Shown here piece after piece: positions 26,512-37,372 of a stretch of 64,000 nt of DNA. The notes beneath the pieces were generated by a model, which was not told where the DNA came from, searched no databases, and saw only the letters and a program-made list of their open reading frames with translations. Origin of the DNA: Yamadazyma tenuis (taxonomy: Eukaryota > Ascomycota > Pichiomycetes > Serinales > Debaryomycetaceae). The number at the start of each line of letters is the position of its first letter. The stretch's first letter is position 1. A program made the translations under genes and the position numbers. The stretch spans positions 372,001 through 436,000 of the forward strand of contig NC_089462.1 in assembly GCF_029203305.1 (NCBI RefSeq), given 5' to 3'.

Positions 26512-29500
26512 CTAGTCATCCATTTCTGATGGTTTAATTAAACCTCCCACTTGCATATCCTTTTGTCTTTGTAACCTTGTTTGTTCTTGTTTCTCTAACT
26601 CTTTATCTTCAGCAAACATATAGTCAGTAGCATCTCCACCAAATTGTTTGATTTGCACCAAGAAATCTCTTAAGGTGGCCTTGAACTTGTTTTGGTCCTT
26701 GTAGACCGTCGTCAAGACACCCAAAAAATTGATAATCTGTTCTTTTTGTAAGTTCTCAAAAGCTGACGACAAAAGAGTGCCCAAATATTGTTTTAAATAG
26801 TCACTGTTGGAAGTACCAGGAGCTGCTTGATCGGGAGTATATAATGGAGCCTTGATGATGTTATCTTCAACCAAGTGAACCAATTGGGCAAGTAATTGTG
26901 ATTGGTACGTGAATCCAGATTTGTGATCGGGTTGCGTAATCACATAAAACGTATCAGATAATACTTGGAAATAGAAGTTCTCATAGAATGCTTTGGTGAA
27001 AGGAGTATCTCCTAATTTCTCGACATTTTCTATCAACTCCAAGGTCAAAGATAATCCGTTCTCTTCAACTTCTCTGTTGTTATGTTTAAATGCCCATAGA
27101 GCAGCATTGATCAAACTTTGGAATGCATCTCCCGATAATTGTAATAAACCTTGGAACGAGTGCGAGTTGATTTCCTTTAACAAACCGTAGAACTCCACTC
27201 TGTGTTCAGGGTATTCAACAAAGTCATTCTTGATCATGTCTAAAGTGCATTCGAAGATGTGTTGCAAAATTAGTACAACACCTTCAGGTATCATATGTCC
27301 GACTTTAGACACCAACGTGGACATGCATTTTAATACTTCAGCATCTCTAGCGTCAGGAACGTTATTTTGGTAATCTTCCAACACTGCTGCAAATAATGGT
27401 TGGGACAAATCTCTTACGATTTCTTCCAAATTGTCAGCTTTGTCAATATAAGTTTCAATCATTTTCAACACCTCTTTTTTGATCGTTCTTAAACCCCTGA
27501 CCTTGGGCGTCTTGGTAGCAATGATTCCATCTCTAGCGACGGAATCTGAGATCATTGAACTGACTGCCTTATATAACGACAACATATCCACATAAATCAT
27601 TCCCAACTGACTGTAAAATCCTGGTCCCAAAGCCTTACAAACAGCCACATTGGTCTTGAGGATATTAGCAATAATTTTGACAGTTCCAGCGTCGGTCAAT
27701 AATTGGGGATCCCTACCAGATTGTTGAACAATTGCATTCCAAGCGATGTTGGGTAACTTCATCAATTCACTCAAGAGAGAATCTCTCGATTCCTTGATAT
27801 TTTGAGCACTAACAATGATACCGCAAGCTTCGTAGAAAGTGTGGACTTGTTGGGGTTGCAAATCCTCTGTGATTTGCTGGATATTACGAATTATTTCAAG
27901 AATAAAAGGTTCTCTTTCTTGAGGCTGAATTGCAACAAAGTGCTTTTTACATTTGGAGGTAATTTTGATGAAAGTATCACAGGCCATATCTTGGACACCT
28001 TCATGAGTTTCGTGCATAAACTCGAATAACTTGTTTACAACAACTTTTAAAAACTTCCAATGAGCCTTCAAGAACCTAGGGTATTGACCAACAATGTACA
28101 TGATGTTGGACGCTACCACGGCCTTATTATCTTTTCCTTTTTTCATTTCAGTCAACGATAACAAATCCTTAATCACAGTAACCAAGAATCTCTTCTCCAT
28201 ATCTTCATTCATCGTACCAGAAATTGATCCAATAGCCCAACATAATGTATTTATAGCAGTCCAAGACCACTGACTTCCATCGATTTGTCTGGCCAACTTT
28301 TCAATCATTATTTGATCAGTATCGACGACATCTAAATGAGTTAAGAAAACCAAACATTCCCTCATACTCTTGTACAATTGAATGGTGTCACTTTCTTTGA
28401 CAAACTCTCTAACAATGTCACCCTCGTCATTTTCAACAATCAACACTTCTTCGGGTCTTACCATGTTCTCAATCATCACTAACCGTAATTTGGATAAGAT
28501 TGCAGAATACCTATGCTGTCTTAATGGGAACTTGGCTAAAACAGAGGGATCTGGAGCACCTCCGCTACCAATTCCGTTTCTAGAGGAAGGAGTGTAGTTC
28601 AATCTCATCAAAGGACTCAATTCTTGTTGAGGCAACCTTTGAATCTCTTCATACAACTCTCTAACAAATTGAGACCAGTAGTCCAAACAAGTTTTGAACA
28701 ACTCTCTCTCTTCAATCTTTGATAATTCTATCAAGTAGTATAAGGAGTTGTTCAACAAGTCGCCAAACTCTTCAAGCTGCTCCAATAATAACAAGTTGTT
28801 GGATAAAAAGGTGCACAAAAACATGGCAAAATCTTGTAAAAATGACTGATCATTCGAACTGGCACTTTGGTATGACTTCTTCAAGTTGGTACTAGGAGGT
28901 ATAATTTGGTAAATCTGATCCATGGAATCCTTGAAGAATTCCAAACAGTTTTTCTCATAACCGGAAGAGCTCAAAGAACTGATTTCAATCAAGCATTTCA
29001 AGCTCACAGATCTGGTATTAATAGGGCTCAAAAACTTGTTACACAACAACTTCAATAAGTCTGTCTCAAAAATGTAATTACGAGGAACCCAATGAACGTA
29101 CTTGAGCAAGCAGTTTAAAGTTGACACCACCAAAGAAGGCTTGGTGGTTTTATCCAATATTTCATAGCACAACTTGAAAATCTCTTCGAATTCGGCCCCC
29201 ATGCTCAATTTCAAGCTCTTGCTCTTGGCCTGGGTCATCTGATCATGACTATAATCGAACACTTCTTCATTCAACAATTTCAAAATGACCATATTGTTTT
29301 CACAAACATTGAAACTACTCCTGGAGCTCAAAACGATTTCAGGGATAAATTGGGGCCAGTTATGAGGCCATTCCTGCTTCAATATCTGCACCAAAGTCAT
29401 GTCAATCTTGTTGATCAAAGACTTGTCTTTGGCGAAAATCTCTTCATCGTCACACAAGGCTATGATCATGTTGACTATAAAGTTCCGGATTCCCACCTGT

Positions 29501-29757
29501 TCGTTGGTTGGAATTAATTTCCACCTGTATAAAATCAACTTGTCCAAGCAGCTCAATGCTATGTACTTGGATTGACTATTTTTGGAGTTGGATAAAATTT
29601 GGTCGGCTTTCTTCCAGCTGTCTGGATTGTCCTGGAACTCATTCAAAACCTGTTGCGCTTTTTGCTGGTCAGGTCCTGAGCCTTTGTAGAACATATCCAC
29701 CACCTGATCAAACAAGCCTATGTCCAAATCCTGAGAGAAGTCCAAGATTGTTTCCAT
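26512..29757 (-). CDS. CRM1: Exportin-1 (Crm1)
   Basis: This is a 1,081-residue karyopherin-beta, the usual length. The N-terminal importin-beta-like Ran-binding part starts with [20 protein letters not shown]. The central NES-groove region is very conserved: [20 protein letters not shown] and [20 protein letters not shown]. It exports proteins with leucine-rich signals, and pre-60S subunits, together with RanGTP. At the groove position of the leptomycin-reactive Cys (Cys528 in human) this protein has Thr536, in SLTEMKKG. It should thus resist leptomycin B, as wild-type S. cerevisiae does. No in-frame CTG was found in the ~400 C-terminal codons I checked. A GAAAAATTT motif lies at 29806-29814, just upstream. 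Confidence 0.98.
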   Translation of the reverse strand: METILDFSQDLDIGLFDQVVDMFYKGSGPDQQKAQQVLNEFQDNPDSWKKADQILSNSKNSQSKYIALSCLDKLILYRWKLIPTNEQVGIRNFIVNMIIALCDDEEIFAKDKSLINKIDMTLVQILKQEWPHNWPQFIPEIVLSSRSSFNVCENNMVILKLLNEEVFDYSHDQMTQAKSKSLKLSMGAEFEEIFKLCYEILDKTTKPSLVVSTLNCLLKYVHWVPRNYIFETDLLKLLCNKFLSPINTRSVSLKCLIEISSLSSSGYEKNCLEFFKDSMDQIYQIIPPSTNLKKSYQSASSNDQSFLQDFAMFLCTFLSNNLLLLEQLEEFGDLLNNSLYYLIELSKIEERELFKTCLDYWSQFVRELYEEIQRLPQQELSPLMRLNYTPSSRNGIGSGGAPDPSVLAKFPLRQHRYSAILSKLRLVMIENMVRPEEVLIVENDEGDIVREFVKESDTIQLYKSMRECLVFLTHLDVVDTDQIMIEKLARQIDGSQWSWTAINTLCWAIGSISGTMNEDMEKRFLVTVIKDLLSLTEMKKGKDNKAVVASNIMYIVGQYPRFLKAHWKFLKVVVNKLFEFMHETHEGVQDMACDTFIKITSKCKKHFVAIQPQEREPFILEIIRNIQQITEDLQPQQVHTFYEACGIIVSAQNIKESRDSLLSELMKLPNIAWNAIVQQSGRDPQLLTDAGTVKIIANILKTNVAVCKALGPGFYSQLGMIYVDMLSLYKAVSSMISDSVARDGIIATKTPKVRGLRTIKKEVLKMIETYIDKADNLEEIVRDLSQPLFAAVLEDYQNNVPDARDAEVLKCMSTLVSKVGHMIPEGVVLILQHIFECTLDMIKNDFVEYPEHRVEFYGLLKEINSHSFQGLLQLSGDAFQSLINAALWAFKHNNREVEENGLSLTLELIENVEKLGDTPFTKAFYENFYFQVLSDTFYVITQPDHKSGFTYQSQLLAQLVHLVEDNIIKAPLYTPDQAAPGTSNSDYLKQYLGTLLSSAFENLQKEQIINFLGVLTTVYKDQNKFKATLRDFLVQIKQFGGDATDYMFAEDKELEKQEQTRLQRQKDMQVGGLIKPSEMDD

Positions 29758-30009
29758 TTTTGTGGTTCACTTGTATGATAGATTGTTAATAAACAAACAG
29801 AAGCAGAAAAATTTTTGGATGCCCCTAAATCGTGAGAGCGTGAATGCGCGGATTTGTAATGGTGATGTGTGGAGTACCATTCAAAAAGCAGCCATTCAGC
29901 TAGTATACAAGTAATGTATGTGTAGAGACAAGATTATGAGGGTATAGAAGCAATAGAAATGTAGAGACATGATTACGGGGGTTCAAATAGGAATATATAT
30001 TATCTACCA

Positions 30010-31020
30010 TTAGTTGGTGATGAACTTGACACCCTTTTCGATGTTTTTGGCCAATTGCTCTTTGGCAACTTCCAACAACTTTTGTTCATCGGCATTGGCT
30101 TTAGTCAACACGTCGTATTTGACTTCGGCGATACCATCTTTGCTCAACACCACTGGCAATGAGAAAAAGTCTAAGCCTCCGACCAATTTTTTGGCCTCAG
30201 CAGCACCTTTAATGGAATCGTCTAAGTTCAAAAAGGTGCATTCAACCACGTTAGGTTCGTTGAACGCCTTCAAGATCGATTCAGCCAATTTGTAACCAGC
30301 ATAAGCCATGGATAACGTGGCAGAACCAGCTCCGTTCTTAGCTTGCACCACCTCGTCCCCACCAAATTGGACTCTGTGAATCAATTTGGCCTTGTCATCT
30401 TCCGACAATTTACTGTACAAATCCGCAGACTTTCCAAGTGAATACAATGGAACAATGGTCTCACCGGAATGGCCTCCCACCACAATGGTATCGAAATCCG
30501 TAGGCTTGGACTCGCCCGAGAACACTTGGCTGATAAAGGTGTTGGATCTAACAATGTCCAAGGTGGTTACACCAAACAACTTTTTGGGGTTGAAAACCTT
30601 GTTTTTCTTCAAGGTTTCAGCCACAATAGGCACCGTCGAGTTGACAGGGTTAGAAATGATCAACACAAAAGCATCGGGACAGTTTTCTGCTATTCCCTGG
30701 GCCAAGTCTCTGACAATAGACGCATTGATGTTGAAAAGGTCATCTCTGGTCATACCTGGTTTTCTGGGAACACCAGCGGGAATGATCACCAAATCAGATC
30801 CTTTCAAAGAGCTGGCCAAGGCGGACTTATCTTCTTTGGAGGAGGGCAAAAACGATTCGGTTTTGGAGTCGGAGCAAATGTGGCCCAAGTCGGCGCCAAC
30901 TCCGGGAACATTGACAACATCGAACAAGGATAATTCGGAAATGTTGGCGTTTAACTTCAACAACAAGGACAAGGGTTGGCCGATACCTCCAGCGGCACCA
31001 CAAACAGTTACTTTAACCAT
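30010..31020 (-). CDS. MDH2: Malate dehydrogenase, non-mitochondrial form
   Basis: This 336-residue NAD-dependent malate dehydrogenase interconverts malate and oxaloacetate. The nucleotide-binding loop [11 protein letters not shown] is at the very N-terminus. [26 protein letters not shown] and the catalytic His in [12 protein letters not shown] follow. It starts MVKVTVCG, leaving no room for a mitochondrial presequence. It ends KFITN, so it has no PTS1 peroxisome signal. A cytosolic (Mdh2-like) role in gluconeogenesis or the glyoxylate pathway is thus inferred. It also lacks Pro at position 2, which S. cerevisiae Mdh2 needs for glucose-induced degradation. Stress elements and a TATA box lie upstream. 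Confidence 0.93.
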   Translation of the reverse strand: MVKVTVCGAAGGIGQPLSLLLKLNANISELSLFDVVNVPGVGADLGHICSDSKTESFLPSSKEDKSALASSLKGSDLVIIPAGVPRKPGMTRDDLFNINASIVRDLAQGIAENCPDAFVLIISNPVNSTVPIVAETLKKNKVFNPKKLFGVTTLDIVRSNTFISQVFSGESKPTDFDTIVVGGHSGETIVPLYSLGKSADLYSKLSEDDKAKLIHRVQFGGDEVVQAKNGAGSATLSMAYAGYKLAESILKAFNEPNVVECTFLNLDDSIKGAAEAKKLVGGLDFFSLPVVLSKDGIAEVKYDVLTKANADEQKLLEVAKEQLAKNIEKGVKFITN

Positions 31021-31943
31021 GATAACTTTAGTAGAAAAAAAAAGTACTGGACGTGAGAAAAAATGTTGGCAGGAAATGCCCCCTTTATATATAACGGTAA
31101 ATAGCTTACCCCAGAGAATCAGAGGGTCGAGGGGCGTGCGCGAGGGGTCAAAAAAAACCTTGTCCCCTCATAACTAAAGGTGCCGGCCTGTGCCCCGGGA
31201 GGCAGCCGGGTCAGTGGGAGTTTTTGGAATTAATTGCGGTTGCGGCTCCGAACGCGGCAGACATGCAAGCATCTGATATTTTGCAGCCGTGGACAGTAGT
31301 TAAAGGGTATTTGAAGTAGAGCCAATGGTGGCGGGCAATTTGGTCAGCTGCGAATAACGTGTGTTCATCAGTGGGCGAGCTCCGCAGCAGTTCTTTTTTT
31401 TTTCTGGAGTTTAGCCCGGCGACTGGTGGTAGACCCGCACCGTCGTGCGCAAACCCCGGGCCACTACGTTATCCTGTGATGGTGGTTAACCTCGGAGGTG
31501 TTAGGGTTGATCCGAGATTCCTCCGGTCCAGCCCTTGTGGCATTCATTAGAAGCAGCGACGAGCGCACCAGAAGATGACGTTTGCAGCAAGTGGTAATCC
31601 AGGATGATATGCATTGTGAAAACTATGTCTATATAAATCACTGCTGATGAGTTTGCATCCACTCTATTGTAGTCAATTTGGGTAATTTTTGTGAGTTTTG
31701 CAACTTTTGCAACTTTTGCACCCGCCAAACCACTACTCATACTCCCATATCGAAAACTTAGTCACAACACCAGCCTTGCCACCAGCCCTTCAAACCCCCT
31801 TCTCCTGTTCCCCATTTTCTATTTAAAGACTTGCGTGGAATTATTCTGGGAATGTTTTTCGCGACAATGTCATCTTTGCGCTTATCATATATAGACACAC
31901 ACCGCTCAAATCTTTGTCTTTGTTAATTGTCTCTTCTTCAACC
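31021..31943. other. Long divergent intergenic region between MDH2-like gene and NTH1
   Basis: The largest fully supported gap in the window (923 bp). On the MDH2 side it has a TATA-like run at 31086-31093 and three stress elements at 31130-31168. On the NTH1 side it has TATATAAA at 31630-31637, a CCCCT at 31796-31800 and TATATA at 31888-31893. The middle (about 31190-31460) is GC-rich with CCGG-containing stretches. Three copies of TTTTGCAAC-type units are at 31696-31720. I see no RNA gene and no credible protein. Confidence 0.6.
31130..31168. promoter_or_regulatory. STRE cluster upstream of the MDH2-like gene
   Basis: AGGGG occurs at 31130-31134 and 31143-31147, and CCCCT at 31164-31168. 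All lie 110-150 bp upstream of the MDH2-like ATG. These are the core of the Msn2/Msn4 stress element, and three in 39 bp is more than chance would usually give. NTH1, also stress-linked, is ~780 bp away on the other side. Confidence 0.5.
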
Positions 31944-34430
31944 ATGAGTGACAGCCAACATAAAAGAACACATAGCTCGTCTTCCGAATTCGATCCCTTC
32001 GAGGACCCAGAAGACTACTACAGCAACAAGAATGTCTCCATGAATAGAGCCCGAACCTTCTCGGTGTTCGAATCCAGCTCTACCAAGTTTTCACCTTACA
32101 GCGATGACCCGATTTCCGAACGGTCCCATGAAAACACCCCAACTCCCAGCGACTCGCTTTCATCGACCCCGGCCCCCGAAGTCTCCGACAAAAACGTCCC
32201 TGTCCCCATGTTGCAAAGTGACTCGTCTGGGTCATCAAGGTCCGAAGAGTCATCTAATTTTGCCAAAAGACCCTCCATTGTCCCCGTTTACGACGAAAGC
32301 TTCTCCTCGACCTCGGAGTTGACCAAGACGGAGGAGGAAGTCAAAGAGGTCAATGAACGTATCAAGCAATTGCACTTGAGAAGAAGTTCGTGGGATGATA
32401 ATATGTACAGAAGACCCAAGAAGTTTTATATCCCTGATGTTGACACCACCTTGACCCAACTTTTGAACAACGAAGACACCGATCATAACTGCCAAATCAC
32501 CATCGAAGACACCGGGCCCAAGGTGTTGAAGCTCGGAACTGCCAATTCCAATGGGTACAAGCAGTTTGATATCAGAGGCACATACATGTTATCCAACTTG
32601 CTTCAAGAGTTGACCATTGCCAAGCGGCTTGGCAAGAAACACTTGGTGTTGGATGAGCAGCGGTTGAGTGAAAACCCTGTGTTTCGGATGAAGAGGTTGA
32701 TCTCCACCCAGTTCTGGAAGAACCTCACCCGGCAAATGACCAAGAATACCATCATGGAGATGGCTAAAGACACCAAGATCCCCGAGGAATACATCAACGA
32801 GAAGGGCGAGAAGGTGGCTGCCCGAGAAACCCACAGAATATATGTGCCCCACAACCGAGCCGACCAGTTTGAATACTTTATGTCCATCAAAAAAACCAAT
32901 ACCGATGCCAACCTCGACGTGCAATATCTTCCTGAAGTGATAGATGCCAAGTTCATCCGGTCGATCAATAAGAAACCAGGTCTTTTGGCATTGCAATCAC
33001 GTCCCGACCCCAACGACCCCAATAATCTCATCAATGAGCCATATGTGGTTCCAGGAGGAAGGTTTAATGAGCTCTACGGATGGGATTCGTATATGGAAAG
33101 CTTGGGGTTGCTTGTGGATGTCACCCCCACAAACACCACCAACTTGGATCTTGCAAAGGGAATGACCGAGAACTTCATCTACGAAATCAACCACTACGGT
33201 AAGGTCTTGAATGCCAACCGATCTTATTATTTGGGAAGATCCCAGCCCCCGTTCTTGACAGATATGGCCCTCCGGGTGTTTAACAAGCTCATGGAGGTCA
33301 GACCCGAAGCCACGGAAGAATCGCTCAAGTTTTTGGAAAGAGCCGTCAAAGCGGCCATAATCGAGTATAAAACCATTTGGACCGCCAAACCCCGGTACGA
33401 TGACGCCACCGGGCTTTCGTGCTATCATCCTGAAGGCTTGGGAGTTCCACCCGAGACAGAGTCGCTGCACTTTGTTGAGGTGTTAAAACCTTATACAGAA
33501 AAGTACAACGTATCTCACGAAGAGTTCATTGAGTTGTACAACTCGGAGAAGATCAAGGAGCCTGCATTGGACGAATACTTCTTGCACGATAGGGCCGTTC
33601 GTGAGAGTGGCCACGACACTTCCTACCGTCTTGAAGGGAAGTGTGCGTATCTTGCAACCGTTGACTTGAACTCACTTTTATACAAGTACGAGGTGGATAT
33701 TGCCTTTATGGTGGAGACCTACTTCCACAATAGCTTACAAGTCAATGGGGTGGTAGAGACAAAACTGCTGTGGTTGGAGCGTGCCACCATTCGGAAACAG
33801 AACATCACCAAGTACCTTTGGAACGAAAAAGACGGGATCTTCTACGACTATCACATCAAGAACCACACACAGACCGGCTACGAGTCGGCCACCACCTTTT
33901 GGCCCTTGTGGTCCAAAGCGGCGTCTCCCGAGCAGGCATCTCGGTTGGTGAAACAGTCACTTCATAAGTTCGAAGAGTTTGGTGGGTTGGTTGCTGGTAC
34001 CGAGGCATCTCGAGGTGCGGTGAACTTGAGCAGACCATCACGGCAATGGGACTACCCATACGGGTGGGCCCCACAGCAGATATTGGCATGGATTGGGTTG
34101 GCCAATTATGGATTTGATGGTGATGCTCGTAGGCTCATTTACAGATGGCTTTATTTGATGACAAAGGCTTTTGCCGACTATAACGGGGTGGTGGTGGAGA
34201 AGTACAACGTGGTCAAAGGGGCCACTCCACACAAAGTGGATGCTGAGTATGGCAACCAAGGTGCCGACTTTAAAGGTGTTGCTACTGAAGGGTTTGGCTG
34301 GGTCAACGCCAGTTATATGTTTGGTTTGACGTTTTTGAACGTCCATGCAATCCGGAATATAGGTGCACTTATGCCTCCCGATGTGTTCTTAGCGAATATG
34401 CACCCTGATCAACGTCAGCTATATGAGTAG
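31944..34430 (+). CDS. NTH1: Neutral trehalase
   Basis: This 828-residue enzyme starts at the ATG at 31944 and hydrolyses trehalose to glucose in the cytosol. The N-terminal ~150 residues are Ser/Pro-rich with basophilic kinase sites (RARTFSV, KRPSIV, RRSSWDD), like the PKA and 14-3-3 (Bmh) sites of yeast Nth1. A calcium-binding-like loop [12 protein letters not shown] comes next. The glycoside hydrolase 37 core includes [20 protein letters not shown], the [12 protein letters not shown] signature and the late segment [14 protein letters not shown]. Regulation by phosphorylation and calcium is thus likely retained. The STRE at 31796-31800 lies 144 bp upstream. Two adjacent CTG codons at about 33765-33770 precede WLERA. 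Confidence 0.96.
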   Translation: MSDSQHKRTHSSSSEFDPFEDPEDYYSNKNVSMNRARTFSVFESSSTKFSPYSDDPISERSHENTPTPSDSLSSTPAPEVSDKNVPVPMLQSDSSGSSRSEESSNFAKRPSIVPVYDESFSSTSELTKTEEEVKEVNERIKQLHLRRSSWDDNMYRRPKKFYIPDVDTTLTQLLNNEDTDHNCQITIEDTGPKVLKLGTANSNGYKQFDIRGTYMLSNLLQELTIAKRLGKKHLVLDEQRLSENPVFRMKRLISTQFWKNLTRQMTKNTIMEMAKDTKIPEEYINEKGEKVAARETHRIYVPHNRADQFEYFMSIKKTNTDANLDVQYLPEVIDAKFIRSINKKPGLLALQSRPDPNDPNNLINEPYVVPGGRFNELYGWDSYMESLGLLVDVTPTNTTNLDLAKGMTENFIYEINHYGKVLNANRSYYLGRSQPPFLTDMALRVFNKLMEVRPEATEESLKFLERAVKAAIIEYKTIWTAKPRYDDATGLSCYHPEGLGVPPETESLHFVEVLKPYTEKYNVSHEEFIELYNSEKIKEPALDEYFLHDRAVRESGHDTSYRLEGKCAYLATVDLNSLLYKYEVDIAFMVETYFHNSLQVNGVVETKLLWLERATIRKQNITKYLWNEKDGIFYDYHIKNHTQTGYESATTFWPLWSKAASPEQASRLVKQSLHKFEEFGGLVAGTEASRGAVNLSRPSRQWDYPYGWAPQQILAWIGLANYGFDGDARRLIYRWLYLMTKAFADYNGVVVEKYNVVKGATPHKVDAEYGNQGADFKGVATEGFGWVNASYMFGLTFLNVHAIRNIGALMPPDVFLANMHPDQRQLYE

Positions 34431-34543
34431 AACCTATCTAGAGAAATTACACATACATCACGTGATCATGCTCGGCTCTGGCTTCAGCCAATGTCAGTCG
34501 CACTCGCATCTTTGACATTTGCACCTTTTTCACCAGCCCAGCA

Positions 34544-36001
34544 ATGTTAGACAAGGCAGTCAAAAGTGTGCAGAAACAAATGGCCATACGAACCAAGATA
34601 CCCCTCTTGGTCCGGATGGTTTCCACGCAGCCTTCGTCGTTTACCGCCGCCGTGGAGGCGGCCGAGAAATTGGTCCAGCCGCAAAACTCGCAGCTGTTCA
34701 GCGACCCGTTCTCCATTGTAAGCCATGAGATGTCTAACTTGGCCAAGTCCATTTCAAACCTCATTGGTTCTGGCCACCCCGTCTTGAACCGTGTATCATC
34801 CTACTACTTCGAAGCAGAGGGTAAAAACGTCCGGCCGTTGATCGTGTTACTCTTGGCCAAGTCGTTGCTGCAGATTCCGCTTGAGCAGCGCAATCGGATA
34901 AAGATCGATTCTCTCGATGTCACCGATCAAAAACCCTTCTCTGGCACCCCGTCACAAACAGTAGTGGCCGGGAAGTCTGTGGATGACTCGCTCTCACCGT
35001 TGAGTATCTTATATGGAATCAATCCCAAAGTAATTTTGGATCCATTGAGTAAGCCCATGGATAGACTTCCTGAGTTTGACGCCATGAACGGAATTTTGCC
35101 CAAACAAAGACGGTTGGCGGAAATTGTCGAGATGATCCACACCGCAACCCTTTTGCATGACGACGTGATAGACTCCTCCGACTCCAGAAGAGGTAGACCT
35201 TCCGGAAACATTGCTTTCACCAACAAAATGGCAATTTTAGCAGGTGACTTTCTCTTGGGAAGGGCCTCAGTGGCCATTGCCCGGTTGAGAAACCCTGAAG
35301 TCATCGAGTTGTTGTCGACCACTATCGCCAACTTGGTGGAGGGTGAATTCATGCAGTTGAAAAACACTGTCATCGACCCGGCTGCCGAAAACTCCATTGA
35401 TAACGACGGAGAATCCAAAACAGTACCAGAACCATCAGGAAAAGTGCCCACAAAGACCCATGAGTATACTGTCACCAAGCCTGTGGACTTCGATCATGAG
35501 ACCAATGTCAATGCTGCTTTTGAGTATTATTTGCACAAGACGTACTTGAAGACAGCCTCTTTAATGTCCAAACTGTCGAGAGCTGCCGCGGTTTTGAGCG
35601 GGGCCCAGAGCGACATCATCGACAACTGCTACGAGTTTGGCAGAAACTTGGGGCTTTGCTTCCAAATTGTTGATGATATGTTGGATTACACTTCAAGTGA
35701 CAGTGCGTTTGGTAAACCGAGTCAAGCAGACTTGAAGTTGGGTTTGGCCACGGCTCCCATTTTGTTTGCCTGGAAAGAAAGACCTGAGATTGGTGATTTG
35801 ATTGCTAGAAAGTTCAGTCAGGAAGGAGATGTTGAATTGGCCAGAAAACAGGTTGAAGAATGTGATGGGCTAGAGAAGACCAGAGAAATGGCAAAATTGT
35901 ACTGTCAAAAAGCGTTGGATAATTTGAGGGTTTTACCCGAGAGTGATTCTCGAAGTGCATTGGAGTTCTTGACCAACTCCGTTTTGACTAGAAAAAAGTA
36001 G
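34544..36001 (+). CDS. COQ1: Polyprenyl diphosphate synthase of ubiquinone synthesis (Coq1)
   Basis: This 485-residue trans-prenyltransferase makes the isoprenoid tail of ubiquinone in mitochondria. The first ~35 residues are rich in Lys, Arg, Ser and Thr with few acids (start at 34544, alternative Met at 34580), as in a presequence. The two aspartate-rich motifs are present: DDVID in LLHDDVIDSSDSRRG and DDMLD in CFQIVDDMLDYTSSD. GKNVRPLI near the start of the enzyme domain is also typical. An insert of about 40 residues (around TVPEPSGKVPTKTHEYTVTK) separates parts of the core. Chain length cannot be read from the sequence. The gene converges on MRPL9, with the U5 snRNA gene between. Confidence 0.94.
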   Translation: MLDKAVKSVQKQMAIRTKIPLLVRMVSTQPSSFTAAVEAAEKLVQPQNSQLFSDPFSIVSHEMSNLAKSISNLIGSGHPVLNRVSSYYFEAEGKNVRPLIVLLLAKSLLQIPLEQRNRIKIDSLDVTDQKPFSGTPSQTVVAGKSVDDSLSPLSILYGINPKVILDPLSKPMDRLPEFDAMNGILPKQRRLAEIVEMIHTATLLHDDVIDSSDSRRGRPSGNIAFTNKMAILAGDFLLGRASVAIARLRNPEVIELLSTTIANLVEGEFMQLKNTVIDPAAENSIDNDGESKTVPEPSGKVPTKTHEYTVTKPVDFDHETNVNAAFEYYLHKTYLKTASLMSKLSRAAAVLSGAQSDIIDNCYEFGRNLGLCFQIVDDMLDYTSSDSAFGKPSQADLKLGLATAPILFAWKERPEIGDLIARKFSQEGDVELARKQVEECDGLEKTREMAKLYCQKALDNLRVLPESDSRSALEFLTNSVLTRKK

Positions 36002-36075
36002 ACTACTAGACTCTGTAAATAGGAATTCATTCAAGTATAATCTGACACCCCGCGCACGACCACCCTCTGCTCACC

Positions 36076-36083
36076 TATTTAAA
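36076..36083 (+). promoter_or_regulatory. TATA-like box of the U5 snRNA gene
   Basis: TATTTAAA lies ~30 bp before the inferred 5' end of U5, in a gap between two convergent protein genes where no other plus-strand promoter is needed. This supports independent transcription, presumably by RNA polymerase II. Confidence 0.5.
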
Positions 36084-36107
36084 GGTGCTGGTTCGCACTG
36101 GCAAATT

Positions 36108-36236
36108 TTCTTCTTCGTCGCCAGAAGATCAGTTTCTGTTCGTACATGTTTCTTGCCTTTTACCAGAAACATCCGGGAACTGTCTTTGTCAATGGCGTAT
36201 TTGGAATTTTTGGATCTCCTTTAATGGGATGTTTTG
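36108..36236 (+). ncRNA. U5 spliceosomal snRNA
   Basis: The invariant U5 loop 1, GCCTTTTACC, is at 36155-36164. It is closed by a stem of ATGTTTCT (36146-36153) with AGAAACAT (36165-36172). The following CATCCGGG matches the yeast U5 internal loop. A lower stem pairs CGCCA (36119-36123) with TGGCG (36193-36197). The Sm site AATTTTTGG is at 36205-36213, and a short 3' hairpin (ATCTC with GGGAT, to 36230) follows. U5 aligns exon ends in the tri-snRNP through loop 1. Both ends are inferred from structure and may be off by ~20 bases. A plus-strand reading frame at 36146-36394 is incidental. Confidence 0.93.
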
Positions 36237-36343
36237 AACTGTCATACACCCTTTTTTTTCTCCTGGCAGTTCCGAGTCCGGTACCTCCAGGTGATGAGAG
36301 AGCATTATTGACAGTGGGTGATATGATATTTACTATGTACAGT

Positions 36344-37201
36344 TTAACTACTAGAAGCCACCACGCCTCCTTCTTTCTCGTGCTTGATTCGTAAGAGCGA
36401 TTTACCATAGAGTTTAAGGGCATCTCTGATCTTTACAAACGACTTGTTGGGACCAGGGATTTGTCCCTTTACTATCAAGATCCCTTCGTCTCCATTGGCA
36501 TACAACACTTGGTTGTTGAAAACAGTGCAGTTCTTTCCTCCCATTCTCCCGGCCATTTTCTTTCCAGGTAAAACTCTACCGGGGGTCTGATTACCACCCA
36601 TGGCACCATGCGATCTATGAGCCAATGAAACACCGTGGGTGGCTGGTAAACCGGCAAATCCCCACCTCTTCATGGGTCCAGCAAAACCTTTCCCTTTGGT
36701 GACTCCCTTGATATCAACTTGTTGTCCCACAGCAAAGTAATCAGCTCTCAACTCAGTACCCACTGGTATTAAGCCCGAACCATCTCTGATTCTGAACTCA
36801 GCAATGTGATGCTTGGGAGTTACTCCAGCTTGTTCGAATTTTTTCAAGTTATTTTCACTGATATTCTTCAACTTATCCACTTGTCCCAATAACACCGACC
36901 AATAACCATCAGTCAGTAAGGTTTTGTTTTGTATAACTTCACAAGCGTCGATTTCTATGACGGTGGCAGCATACAGCTCACCACTGTCGGTGAACCATGT
37001 GATCATGCCTCTTTTTATTCCCAAAAGACCGGGTCTAGTCAATAAACACTTTCTCTCATTCGAGGCTTCCAAAGAGTGATTCACTCTTCCCACGGGTGTT
37101 TTCACGCTGGGAACAGCGTGGATGGATGTGAGCTGGGCCACGGTCCGCGTGAACTCCAAGCTTCTGGCCACACTTGCCCTTTTAAAACCTAGTGACAACA
37201 T
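36344..37201 (-). CDS. MRPL9: Mitochondrial large-subunit ribosomal protein uL3m
   Basis: This 285-residue L3-family protein has an N-terminal leader (MLSLGFKRASVARSLEFTRT) fitting mitochondrial import. The core includes GLLGIKRGMITWFTDSGELY, DIKGVTKGKGFAGPMKRWGF and SHGAMGGNQTPGRVLPGKKM, the uL3 loop that approaches the peptidyl-transferase centre. Length is as in yeast Mrpl9 (~270 aa). MRPL6 follows upstream on the same strand, so two mitochondrial ribosomal genes are adjacent, separated by 171 bp. The C-terminal tail converges on the U5 snRNA gene. Confidence 0.95.
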   Translation of the reverse strand: MLSLGFKRASVARSLEFTRTVAQLTSIHAVPSVKTPVGRVNHSLEASNERKCLLTRPGLLGIKRGMITWFTDSGELYAATVIEIDACEVIQNKTLLTDGYWSVLLGQVDKLKNISENNLKKFEQAGVTPKHHIAEFRIRDGSGLIPVGTELRADYFAVGQQVDIKGVTKGKGFAGPMKRWGFAGLPATHGVSLAHRSHGAMGGNQTPGRVLPGKKMAGRMGGKNCTVFNNQVLYANGDEGILIVKGQIPGPNKSFVKIRDALKLYGKSLLRIKHEKEGGVVASSS

Positions 37202-37372
37202 TGGTGAGGGTGGGTCAAAATTTTCACTGGTTCAAACTGAAAAGTTTTCGAGTGCGAGTGTACCTTGTCGCATCATAAGTGATCCTACAATATCACAACC
37301 TAATAATAATGTTCATTATGAACGACTATACACAAGCTATTCTAGCGACGCTCACCCCAGTCATCACTTATT

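Noticed and set aside
30386..31177. 263-codon plus-strand frame opposite the malate dehydrogenase
   Set aside because: It mirrors the codon structure of the well-supported minus-strand gene and has no recognisable domain.
36146..36394. Plus-strand frame of 82 codons
   Set aside because: Its first half lies inside the U5 snRNA and its second half is antisense to the MRPL9 C-terminus.
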